NCBI GenBank assembly: GCA_038226305.1 | Contig: JBBRQN010000001.1 | Location: 62,001 to 126,000 of the forward strand | DNA from: JASLDZ01 sp038226305 | GTDB taxonomy: Bacteria > Pseudomonadota > Alphaproteobacteria > Caulobacterales > Caulobacteraceae | Reading direction: 5' to 3' | DNA: 64,000 nt | Shown here: positions 58,036 to 64,000 of the stretch, piece by piece | Position numbering within the stretch: position 1 is the stretch's first letter | Layout of the letters: every line of letters begins with the position of its first letter | Notes under the pieces: model-generated | The model's input: the letters and a program-made list of their open reading frames with translations, nothing else | Databases searched by the model: none | What the model was told of the DNA's origin: nothing | Made by a program: the position numbers and the translations under genes

Positions 58036-59403
58036 ATGTCCGTTGAAGTCGTCGAGAAGTCTGGCGCCGGCCTGAGCCGCGTCTACGGGGTGAAGGTGCC
58101 CGCGGTCGAGTTGAACGCCCGCCTCTCGGCGAAGATCGAGGAGATGCGGCCGCGGATGAACCTGAAGGGCTTCCGCCCTGGAAAGGTGCCCGCCGCCCAC
58201 GTGAAGAAGATGTACGGCCGCGAGATGATGCGCGAGATCGTGCAGGAGAGCATCGGCGAGTCGCAGAAGAACGCTCTTGAGCAGGCCAAGCTGCGCCCCG
58301 CCGCCGAGCCTGACATCCGGCTGGAGAGCGACCTCGACCAGGTGCTGCTGGGCCAGGCCGACCTCGCCTACGACATCGACGTGCAGCTCATGCCCGAGTT
58401 CGAGCCGATGGACCCCAAGAAGATCAAGCTGAAGCGCCCGATCCACACGGCTGACGACGCCGAGGTGGAGAGCCAGCTGAAAGAGATCGCCGACGGCAAC
58501 AAGTCGTACGCCGACAAGAAGGGCAAGACGCCCAAGCTCGCCGACGGCGACATGGCCGTGATCGACTTCAAGGGCACGATGGACGGGGAGCTGTTCGAGG
58601 GCGGCTCGGCCGACGACATGGAGATCGTGCTGGGCGCCGGGCGCTTCATCCCGGGCTTCGAAGAGGGCCTGAAGGGCGCCAAGGTTGGCGAGACCCGCAC
58701 GCTGGACGTGACCTTCCCCGCCGATTACGGCGCGGCCCAGCTGGCCGGTAAGGCGGCTCAGTTCGAGGTGACGGTGAAGGCCGTGCGCTCGCCCGAAGCC
58801 GCCGGTGCCCTGGACGACGCCTTTGCCGAGCGCCTGGGCATGCCCAGCCTCGAGGCGCTGAAGGATGCCCTGCGCAGCCAGATCCAGTCGCAGTACGACC
58901 GCGCCTCGCGCTTCCGCGCCAAGCGCCACCTGCTCGACGTGCTGGACGAGAAGCACGACTTCGAACTGCCGCCCCGCATGGTCGAGGCCGAGTTCGAGAC
59001 CATCTGGCGCCAGGTCGAGGACGAGAAGCAGAAGGGCGAACTGTCCGACGAGGACAAGACCAAGACCGACGATCAGCTTAAGGGCGAATACCGCAAGATC
59101 GCCGAGCGCCGGGTGCGCCTGGGGCTGATCCTGGCCGAGATCGGCCGCAAGCACGACGTGCAGGTCACCGACCAGGAACTGCAGGGTGCCTTGATGGCCG
59201 AGGCCCGCCGCTATCCGGGGCAGGAGCAGGAGGTCTACGACTTCTTCCGCCAGAACCCCCAGTCGGCCGCCCAGCTGCGCGCGCCGATCTATGAGGAGAA
59301 GGTGGTCGACGTGCTGCTCGGCCAGGCCAAGATCACCGACGAGGAGGTCTCCAAGGACGACCTGTTCGCCGATGACGAGCTGCCGGAAAGCTACAAGGGC
59401 TGA
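58036..59403 (+). CDS. tig: trigger factor
   Basis: Ribosome-associated chaperone and peptidyl-prolyl isomerase. The product is 455 residues. The ribosome-docking signature GFRPGKVPAAHVKKMYG lies near residues 45-61. The FKBP-type domain (about 160-245) includes GDMAVIDFKGTMDGELFEGG and RFIPGFEEGLKGAKVGE. The C-terminal helical arms follow (PRMVEAEFETIWRQVEDEKQ in part). The 205-base upstream region has no gene after tRNA-Leu. The stop is followed by a GC-rich inverted repeat without a clear T tract. Confidence 0.96.
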   Translation: MSVEVVEKSGAGLSRVYGVKVPAVELNARLSAKIEEMRPRMNLKGFRPGKVPAAHVKKMYGREMMREIVQESIGESQKNALEQAKLRPAAEPDIRLESDLDQVLLGQADLAYDIDVQLMPEFEPMDPKKIKLKRPIHTADDAEVESQLKEIADGNKSYADKKGKTPKLADGDMAVIDFKGTMDGELFEGGSADDMEIVLGAGRFIPGFEEGLKGAKVGETRTLDVTFPADYGAAQLAGKAAQFEVTVKAVRSPEAAGALDDAFAERLGMPSLEALKDALRSQIQSQYDRASRFRAKRHLLDVLDEKHDFELPPRMVEAEFETIWRQVEDEKQKGELSDEDKTKTDDQLKGEYRKIAERRVRLGLILAEIGRKHDVQVTDQELQGALMAEARRYPGQEQEVYDFFRQNPQSAAQLRAPIYEEKVVDVLLGQAKITDEEVSKDDLFADDELPESYKG

Positions 59404-59452
59404 GGCCAGACTGAGCGGTCGCTGCGCCGGGAGCGCGGCGGCCGCTGAGCCG

Positions 59453-59626
59453 TCAGGACTTGGCGGAGGCGGCGTTGCCGACCTTGTTGAAGGTGGCCTT
59501 CAGGTTGGTGCCCACCGCCGAAACGGCCCCGATGATCACCACGGCGATGAGCGCAGCGATCAGGCCGTATTCGATGGCGGTCGCACCGCGTTCGTCGGCG
59601 ATGAAACGTCGGGCGAAGGCGGTCAC
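59453..59626 (-). CDS. Flp family type IVb pilin
   Basis: The product is 57 residues from GTG 59626, with AAGGA about 10 bases upstream; a TTG 30 bases earlier is also possible. The pilin motif is DERGATAIEYGLIAALIAVVIIGAV (in part): cleavage after the Gly, then the Glu and Tyr at +5/+6 in the mature chain, then one hydrophobic helix. It would be processed by a CpaA-like prepilin peptidase and assembled by the tad/cpa machinery, none of which is in the window. It is an orphan pilin gene. Confidence 0.9.
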   Translation of the reverse strand: MTAFARRFIADERGATAIEYGLIAALIAVVIIGAVSAVGTNLKATFNKVGNAASAKS

Positions 59627-59694
59627 GGGGGCGATATCCTTGTTGCTTGATGGCAACGTCTACAGGCACAGCCTTGCCGTGCCGTTAAGCGGCC

Positions 59695-60453
59695 TCAGAT
59701 TGCCGGCACGCGGTCCTTGGCGGCGATCAGCCGCCAGCCGCCGGGTACCAGCACCTCGAGCGGCGAGAACCGGGCCTTGTAGTCCATCTTGATAGAGCCC
59801 GAGACCCAGTAGCCCAGGTAGACGTAGGGCATGCCCGCACCCACCGCCTGCAACAGGTGGTCGAGGATGACGAACGACCCCAGGCTGCGGCGCGTCAGGG
59901 CCGGATCGTAGAAGCTGTAGACCAGCGACAGGCCGTCAGCGAGGGCGTCCACCAGGGCGCAGGCGACGAGGTCTCCGGGGCCGCGGTCCTTCGGGTCGGT
60001 GCGGTATTCGATGATGTGGGTGCGCACGGCCGTATCCTCGACCATCGCCACATAGTCGGGCCAGGTCATGTCGGCCATGCCGCCCTCGGCATGCCGGTTG
60101 GTGAGGTAGCGGCGCAGAAGCTCGAACTGCTCCAGGGTGGCTTCGGCTTCCACGAGGTGGCGGCGCAGGTCGGAGCTGCGCTGCAGCACCCGGCGCTCCG
60201 AGCGCGACAACACATAGTCGGCCACGGGCAGGCGGGCGGAAACGCAGGCATCGCACCCGTCGCACGCCGGGCGGTATGCGATGTTCTGGGAGCGGCGAAA
60301 GCCCACTTGGCTCAGGGCGTCGTTCACCTGCGCCCCGTCGGAGATCGGCAGGTGGGCGAACACCTTCCGCTCCTGCCGATCCGGCAGATAGGGGCAGGGC
60401 GTCGGCGCGGTGAGGAAGAACCGCAGCTGGCGAGAGGCGAAGTGATGCGTCAC
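59695..60453 (-). CDS. bpt: aspartate/glutamate leucyl- or arginyltransferase (Bpt/Ate family)
   Basis: Attaches an amino acid from tRNA to the N-terminus of proteins starting with acidic residues, marking them for ClpAP decay (N-degron pathway). GTG 60453 gives 252 residues, the usual length; a longer frame adds 33 residues that are not family-like. FFLTAPTPCPYLPDRQERKVF is the N-terminal motif (in part), ACDGCDACVSARLPV the Cys-rich motif, and PYVYLGYWVSGSIKMDYKARF the C-terminal core (in part). I am sure of the family; the residue it transfers is by analogy. Confidence 0.9.
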   Translation of the reverse strand: MTHHFASRQLRFFLTAPTPCPYLPDRQERKVFAHLPISDGAQVNDALSQVGFRRSQNIAYRPACDGCDACVSARLPVADYVLSRSERRVLQRSSDLRRHLVEAEATLEQFELLRRYLTNRHAEGGMADMTWPDYVAMVEDTAVRTHIIEYRTDPKDRGPGDLVACALVDALADGLSLVYSFYDPALTRRSLGSFVILDHLLQAVGAGMPYVYLGYWVSGSIKMDYKARFSPLEVLVPGGWRLIAAKDRVPAI

Positions 60454-60565
60454 GGGGCTTCCGGGCGCGGGAAGAAGCAGATCGCGCAAGGCGTCATTTG
60501 GGGGGAGAACGCCCCGCGTCGCAAGGGTGGCAAGGCGACGCTCGCCGCTCACCCGCGAGGGCCGG

Positions 60566-61450
60566 TCATGGGGCGGCGTCGGGCGGCAGCACCGGGGCCT
60601 CGCGCATCAGGGTGATGGCGATGCGGCGGTTGCCGGGCAGGGTGGGGTCGTCGGCGAACAGGGGGTCGGAATTGGCCTTGCCGCTCACCTGATAGATGCG
60701 GTCGGCATCCACGCCGGCGCCCTGCAGCACTTCGCGCGAGGCGTTGGCGCGCCCGGCCGAAAGGCTCCAGTCATCGCCGGCCTTGGAGCCGGTGACGGTG
60801 GCGCTCGTGTGGCCCGAGATGGTTATGCGGTTGTGCAGCTGGCCGATCACCTTGGCCACGGTGCGCAGAAGAAGGCGCGCGCGATCGTTCGGCTTTTCCG
60901 AGCCGGTCTCGAACATGGAGCGGCCCTCCTGATCCACGAGCTGGATTCGCAGGCCCTCAGGGGTCTGGTCGACCAGCACCTGCTTTGAGAGTTCGGCCAG
61001 GGCCGGCATGTCCTGCAGGGCCTGGCGCAGGGATTCTGCGGCGCTCTGGAACTGGTCGGCTTCCCGGCGGGCGGCGGCTTCCTTGGCGGCGTCGGTCGCG
61101 CCGGCGCTCTTCTTCGCCTTGGAGGGGTCTTGCGCTTCGGAGGGGGAGACCTTTTCCATCACCGCCATCGAGCCCGAGCTCTTCACCCCGTCATCGCCCA
61201 GCGCCGTGCCCGCGAGGATGCCGCCGGAGCCTGAGGTGGTCTGCGAAACAGCGGCGGGGGCGAAGTAATCGGCGATGCCGCGCTTCTGCTCCGGGCTCGT
61301 GGTGTTGATCAGCCACATGAGCAGGAAGAAGGCCATCATGGCGGTGACGAAGTCGGCATAGGCCACCTTCCACGCACCGCCGTGGTGGCCGTGCGCCGCC
61401 GACTTCTTGATCTTCTTGATCAGGATCGGCCGATCCCCGCCGAACGCCAT
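60566..61450 (-). CDS. motB: flagellar motor stator protein MotB
   Basis: The product is 294 residues. The N-terminal segment WKVAYADFVTAMMAFFLLMWL has the proton-binding Asp at residue 33 in the only membrane helix. The OmpA-like peptidoglycan-binding domain (about 160-285) has ITISGHTSATVTG and LSAGRANASREVL, and LPGNRRIAITL. It pairs with MotA, which is not in the window; motA and motB are also unlinked in Caulobacter. There is no other flagellar gene nearby. The plug segment after the helix (SPEQKRGIADYF) is present. Confidence 0.94.
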   Translation of the reverse strand: MAFGGDRPILIKKIKKSAAHGHHGGAWKVAYADFVTAMMAFFLLMWLINTTSPEQKRGIADYFAPAAVSQTTSGSGGILAGTALGDDGVKSSGSMAVMEKVSPSEAQDPSKAKKSAGATDAAKEAAARREADQFQSAAESLRQALQDMPALAELSKQVLVDQTPEGLRIQLVDQEGRSMFETGSEKPNDRARLLLRTVAKVIGQLHNRITISGHTSATVTGSKAGDDWSLSAGRANASREVLQGAGVDADRIYQVSGKANSDPLFADDPTLPGNRRIAITLMREAPVLPPDAAP

Positions 61451-61549
61451 GTGGCTGCATCCCCGCGCGAGCCCGCAGGCTCATTCGCCGTTAGGCTTAA
61501 CGGGAGCGCGTTAAGAGGGCGTTGCGACGGGGCTCAGCCTGCGCCGAAT

Positions 61550-61786
61550 TCAGCGGTGATAGTGGCGGCGGTGGGCCCGGCGGTGGGCCGCGCGGTTGCT
61601 CACGTGGTCGCCCACGATCACACCGCCCACGCCGCCGACGACGGCTCCCACCGGCCCGGCCACGAGCGCACCGCCCACCGCACCGGTGACGCCGCCACCC
61701 AGCCGACCGCGGCGTGTGGCCCCGGCATCGGTGGCGAAGGCGAGGCTCGTCAGGACGACGGTTCCGAGGATCAGGCGCTTGATCAT
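61550..61786 (-). CDS. small exported glycine-zipper protein
   Basis: The product is 78 residues. ATG 61786 is chosen for GGAGAG 7 bases upstream. A signal peptide ends DAGA near residue 23. The mature part has a Gly-rich stretch, GAVGGALVAGPVGAVVGGVGG, the repeated GxxxG spacing of glycine-zipper proteins that insert in or associate with membranes. It ends in a His/Arg-rich tail (HRRAHRRHYHR). The family is broad and function is unknown. Confidence 0.72.
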   Translation of the reverse strand: MIKRLILGTVVLTSLAFATDAGATRRGRLGGGVTGAVGGALVAGPVGAVVGGVGGVIVGDHVSNRAAHRRAHRRHYHR

Positions 61787-61861
61787 GAGGGCTCTCCGCG
61801 CGGCCACTGCCGCTTCACAGCCTCAACGCGCGAGCTGAGCTTTGGAGCCGCAGCGCGCGGC

Positions 61862-62863
61862 TCAGGCCCCCATCATGCGGGCGGCACGGGGGGCGAAGTA
61901 GGTGATCACCCCGGCGCAGCCCGCGCGCTTGAAGCTTTGCAGGCTTTCCAGGATGGCGCGGTCTTCGGCGATCCAGCCGTTCTGGGCGGCCGCCAGGATC
62001 ATGGCGTACTCGCCGGAGACCTGGAAGGCGAAGGTGGGCACGCTGAACGCCTCCACCACCCGGCGCACGATGTCGAGGTAGGGCATGCCGGGCTTCACCA
62101 TGACCATGTCGGCGCCCTCGGCGATGTCCAGCGCCACTTCGCGCAGGGCCTCCTCGGTGTTGCCGGGGTCCATCTGGTAGGTCTTCTTGTCGCCTGTCAG
62201 CACCGTGGCCGAGCCGATGGCGTCCCGATACGGGCCGTAGAACGCCGAGGCGTATTTCGCGGCGTAGGCCATGATTGCCGTGTCCTGCAGGCCCTCGCTC
62301 TCGAGCGCGCGACGCAGGGCACCGACGCGACCGTCCATCATGTCGGACGGAGCCAGGATGTCGGCGCCGGCCTGGGCCTGCACCACGCCCTGTTCGACCA
62401 GGCGCTCAATGGTGGCGTCGTTGAGGATGCGACCGTCCTCGATCAGGCCGTCGTGGCCGTGGTCGGTGAAGGGGTCGAGCGCCACGTCGCACATGATGCC
62501 CACCTCGGGTGCGGCATCCTTCATGGCCTTCACCGCCCGGCAGATCAGGCCCTCGGGGTCGTTGGCGTGGGTGCCGCGGGCGTCCTTCTTCTCCCCGTCG
62601 ATGTAGGGAAAGACGGCGATGCAGGGGATCCCGAGCCTCGCGGCGGCCTTGGCGGCCTCGGCGGCCTTCTTCACCGAGAGGCGAGGGGCCCCCGGCATGG
62701 AGGGCACGACGATCTCGTCCTCCGGCCCGTCATGCACCACCAGCGACCAGATCAGGTCCGACGGCGTGAGCCGGGTCTCGCGCACCAGTTCGCGCATCCA
62801 CGGGGTGCGGCGCAGGCGGCGCGGGCGGTTGGCGGGGTAGGGGGCGAGGGGGGCCTTGGACAA
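61862..62863 (-). CDS. hemB: delta-aminolevulinic acid dehydratase (porphobilinogen synthase)
   Basis: Condenses two 5-aminolevulinates to porphobilinogen in heme synthesis. The product is 333 residues from a TTG start with GGAG 9 bases upstream; no better start is in frame. The two active-site lysines are in AYAAKYASAFYGPYRDA and MVKPGMPYLD. The metal site reads CDVALDPFTDHGHDG: the zinc cysteines are replaced by Ala and Asp, so the enzyme is of the magnesium/potassium-dependent kind usual in alphaproteobacteria. Confidence 0.96.
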   Translation of the reverse strand: MSKAPLAPYPANRPRRLRRTPWMRELVRETRLTPSDLIWSLVVHDGPEDEIVVPSMPGAPRLSVKKAAEAAKAAARLGIPCIAVFPYIDGEKKDARGTHANDPEGLICRAVKAMKDAAPEVGIMCDVALDPFTDHGHDGLIEDGRILNDATIERLVEQGVVQAQAGADILAPSDMMDGRVGALRRALESEGLQDTAIMAYAAKYASAFYGPYRDAIGSATVLTGDKKTYQMDPGNTEEALREVALDIAEGADMVMVKPGMPYLDIVRRVVEAFSVPTFAFQVSGEYAMILAAAQNGWIAEDRAILESLQSFKRAGCAGVITYFAPRAARMMGA

Positions 62864-62905
62864 GCGAAGCGCTCCGATGGCGGCCGCGCGGGAGCCCCCT
62901 TGCGG

Positions 62906-63499
62906 TCAGTGCTCGTCGATGTGGCCGATGGGCCGCCCGGCGACAAGCTTCAACGCACCGAAGATCGAGGTGAGGAGCGTATGCGCCGCCCCGTAGACGA
63001 ACAGGATCACCGCCGCGACCACGAACCAGCCCGCCACCTCGCCCCGGTTTCCGGGCAGGACCATCGTGCCGATCTCCCGGGCGATCCACGGGAAGCGCTC
63101 GGCCATCCAGCTCCACACCTGCGAAAAGGCGAAGGCGGCGGCGGCGATCCCGCAGAGGATGCCGAGCACGAAGCTCATCACGCCGGCCCAGAAGATGCTC
63201 ACCTGATGGCGATAGTGGCTGCGCGTGACGAGGTGCGCGTCATGGCTGTGCGCCGACGCCAGGGCGAGGGCGCCGAGGGCAGGCAGGCCCGCGGTGAAGA
63301 CCGACGCGATGAGGAGGCCGTAGCCCACGAGTGCCACGCCCCGGTCGAACTGATTGCTCAAGACATCGCCACTAAGGGCGCTGGCGCGGGGGCCGCCCAG
63401 CTCCGGGCGCCAGATGCGCGAGGGTCGGGTGGTGTCGGTCATGGCGCCCCTTCCGGTGGCTGGCGGCTCGAAAGCAGGATCGGCGTAGGCGCGCTTCAT
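62906..63499 (-). CDS. DUF4870-like membrane protein
   Basis: The product is 197 residues from ATG 63499, with GGCGG 8 bases upstream; ATG 63442 (MTDTTRPS) is an alternative. There are three membrane helices: GVALVGYGLLIASVFTAGLPALG (in part), VSIFWAGVMSFVLGILCGIAAAAF (in part) and VAGWFVVAAVILFVYGAAHTLL (in part). Between them lies HSHDAHLVTRSHYRHQVSIFW, the 'H-x5-HxRxQ-x3-FW' pattern of DUF4870-type inner-membrane proteins. Function is unknown. It lies 42 bases before hemB and may be cotranscribed. Confidence 0.7.
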   Translation of the reverse strand: MKRAYADPAFEPPATGRGAMTDTTRPSRIWRPELGGPRASALSGDVLSNQFDRGVALVGYGLLIASVFTAGLPALGALALASAHSHDAHLVTRSHYRHQVSIFWAGVMSFVLGILCGIAAAAFAFSQVWSWMAERFPWIAREIGTMVLPGNRGEVAGWFVVAAVILFVYGAAHTLLTSIFGALKLVAGRPIGHIDEH

Positions 63500-63670
63500 G
63501 GTTTTTCCGCCCTCGAACATACATGGCCAAGAGCGCCTGCGAAGGGCGGCGGTTCCCTGCAGCCGCGTTAAGGCCAAGCTTGCGGCGGATAGGTCGCGTT
63601 TTCGCGTGCCCCGCGCGGCCCTATAGTTGCAGGGACATGCCTTGGTATCCGGGCTTGGGAGACGCTTGCG

Positions 63671-64000
63671 TTGCGGGTTTTGGGTTTGCTGACGGCGATG
63701 GCCGCCGCATGGGGGCTCAGCGCCCCTGTGCAGGCGCTTGCCGCCCAGGCCCCGCAAGCCGGGCACCGCCTCGGCACCGCCCTGGCGGTTCAAGATCCCG
63801 CCGTCGCCACCGGCCACCTCGCCAACGGCATGCGCTTCCTCGTGATGCGCAACGCCAACCCGGTTCACGGCGTATCGGTGCGGTTCTACGTCCGCGCGGG
63901 CAGCGGCCAGGAAACCGAGGACGAGCGGGGGGCCGCCCACCTTCTCGAGCACATGGCCTTCGAGGGCACCCGGCGCTTCCCCGGTGACAGCCTGGACCGC
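63671..64000 (+). CDS. M16 family zinc metallopeptidase, N-terminal part (cut by window edge)
   Basis: The first 110 residues are present and the frame is open at the right edge. The TTG at 63671 is chosen: GGGAGA lies 9 bases upstream and it begins a signal peptide (LRVLGLLTAMAAAWGLSAPVQA). The mature part has TGHLANGMRFLVMRNANPVHGVSVRFYVRAGSGQE (in part), then the inverse zinc motif HLLEH with the catalytic Glu, followed by MAFEGTRRFP. This is the start of a pitrilysin-type peptidase exported to the periplasm. A full gene would normally hold two M16 domains. Confidence 0.9.
   Translation, partial: MRVLGLLTAMAAAWGLSAPVQALAAQAPQAGHRLGTALAVQDPAVATGHLANGMRFLVMRNANPVHGVSVRFYVRAGSGQETEDERGAAHLLEHMAFEGTRRFPGDSLDR

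Noticed and set aside
59404..59450. GC-rich inverted repeat (GCGGTCGC ... GCGGCCGC) after tig as a terminator
   Set aside because: The pairing is imperfect and there is no T tract for either strand.

Overview
The window is GC-rich chromosomal DNA from an alphaproteobacterium, most likely in the Caulobacterales or a close relative. The indications are alphaproteobacterial families (DUF2336, DUF2948, UPF0262, TorF-type porin, DUF6894, Bpt-type arginyltransferase), a tRNA-His with G1-U72 and A73, an unlinked motB, and a TonB-dependent receptor with a complete ExbB-ExbD-TonB set. The species is inferred, not read. Nearly all the DNA is core chromosome. I see no prophage, insertion sequence, CRISPR array or plasmid module; the one repeat-like insertion is a 161-bp inverted-repeat unit inside a coding region near 38.4 kb.

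Layout. 0-12.5 kb: the C-terminus of a TonB-dependent receptor, tRNA-Lys, a secreted unknown, the queuosine genes queA-tgt with a cyclophilin, a lytic transglycosylase, two DUF2336 proteins around a NUDIX hydrolase, an Hpt protein and NAD kinase, then a class II aldolase and a small outer-membrane barrel. 12.5-20 kb: tRNA-Thr, metG, an unusual proline-rich lipoprotein with a C-terminal membrane helix, rlmB, tRNA-Tyr, tRNA-Gly, xth, a hydrolase and erpA. 20-31 kb: a tightly packed forward array, dgt, SPOR protein, nagZ-scpA-scpB, then murA-DUF2948-hisD-UPF0262-phosphatase-infA-maf-rng-yacG, joined by several 4-base ATGA/GTGA overlaps. 31-34 kb: tRNA-Phe, exbB-exbD-tonB, tRNA-His. 34-48 kb: an amine oxidase, an acyl-CoA dehydrogenase, rplJL, two unknown genes, rpoB and rpoC with two strong hairpins behind it.

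48-64 kb: a glutathione S-transferase-like protein, two tandem paralogs of unknown function (membrane anchor, proline/alanine linker, cysteine-containing tail), a leftward nitrogen-assimilation cluster glnB-glnA-torF-glnK-amtB, a phosphatase plus NAD(P)HX repair enzyme pair, tRNA-Leu, trigger factor, an orphan Flp pilin, arginyltransferase, motB, a glycine-zipper protein, hemB, a DUF4870-like membrane protein, and the start of an M16 zinc protease cut by the window edge.

The most interesting points are the inverted-repeat unit carried in frame in a helix-turn-helix protein gene, the tandem paralog pair beside amtB, the doubly anchored lipoprotein that could bridge the two membranes, a Tgt that has lost two of its zinc-binding cysteines, and three hairpins behind highly expressed genes that share one GCGA-loop core. 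None of these amounts to a complete new system; the paralog pair and the tether candidate are the best leads.
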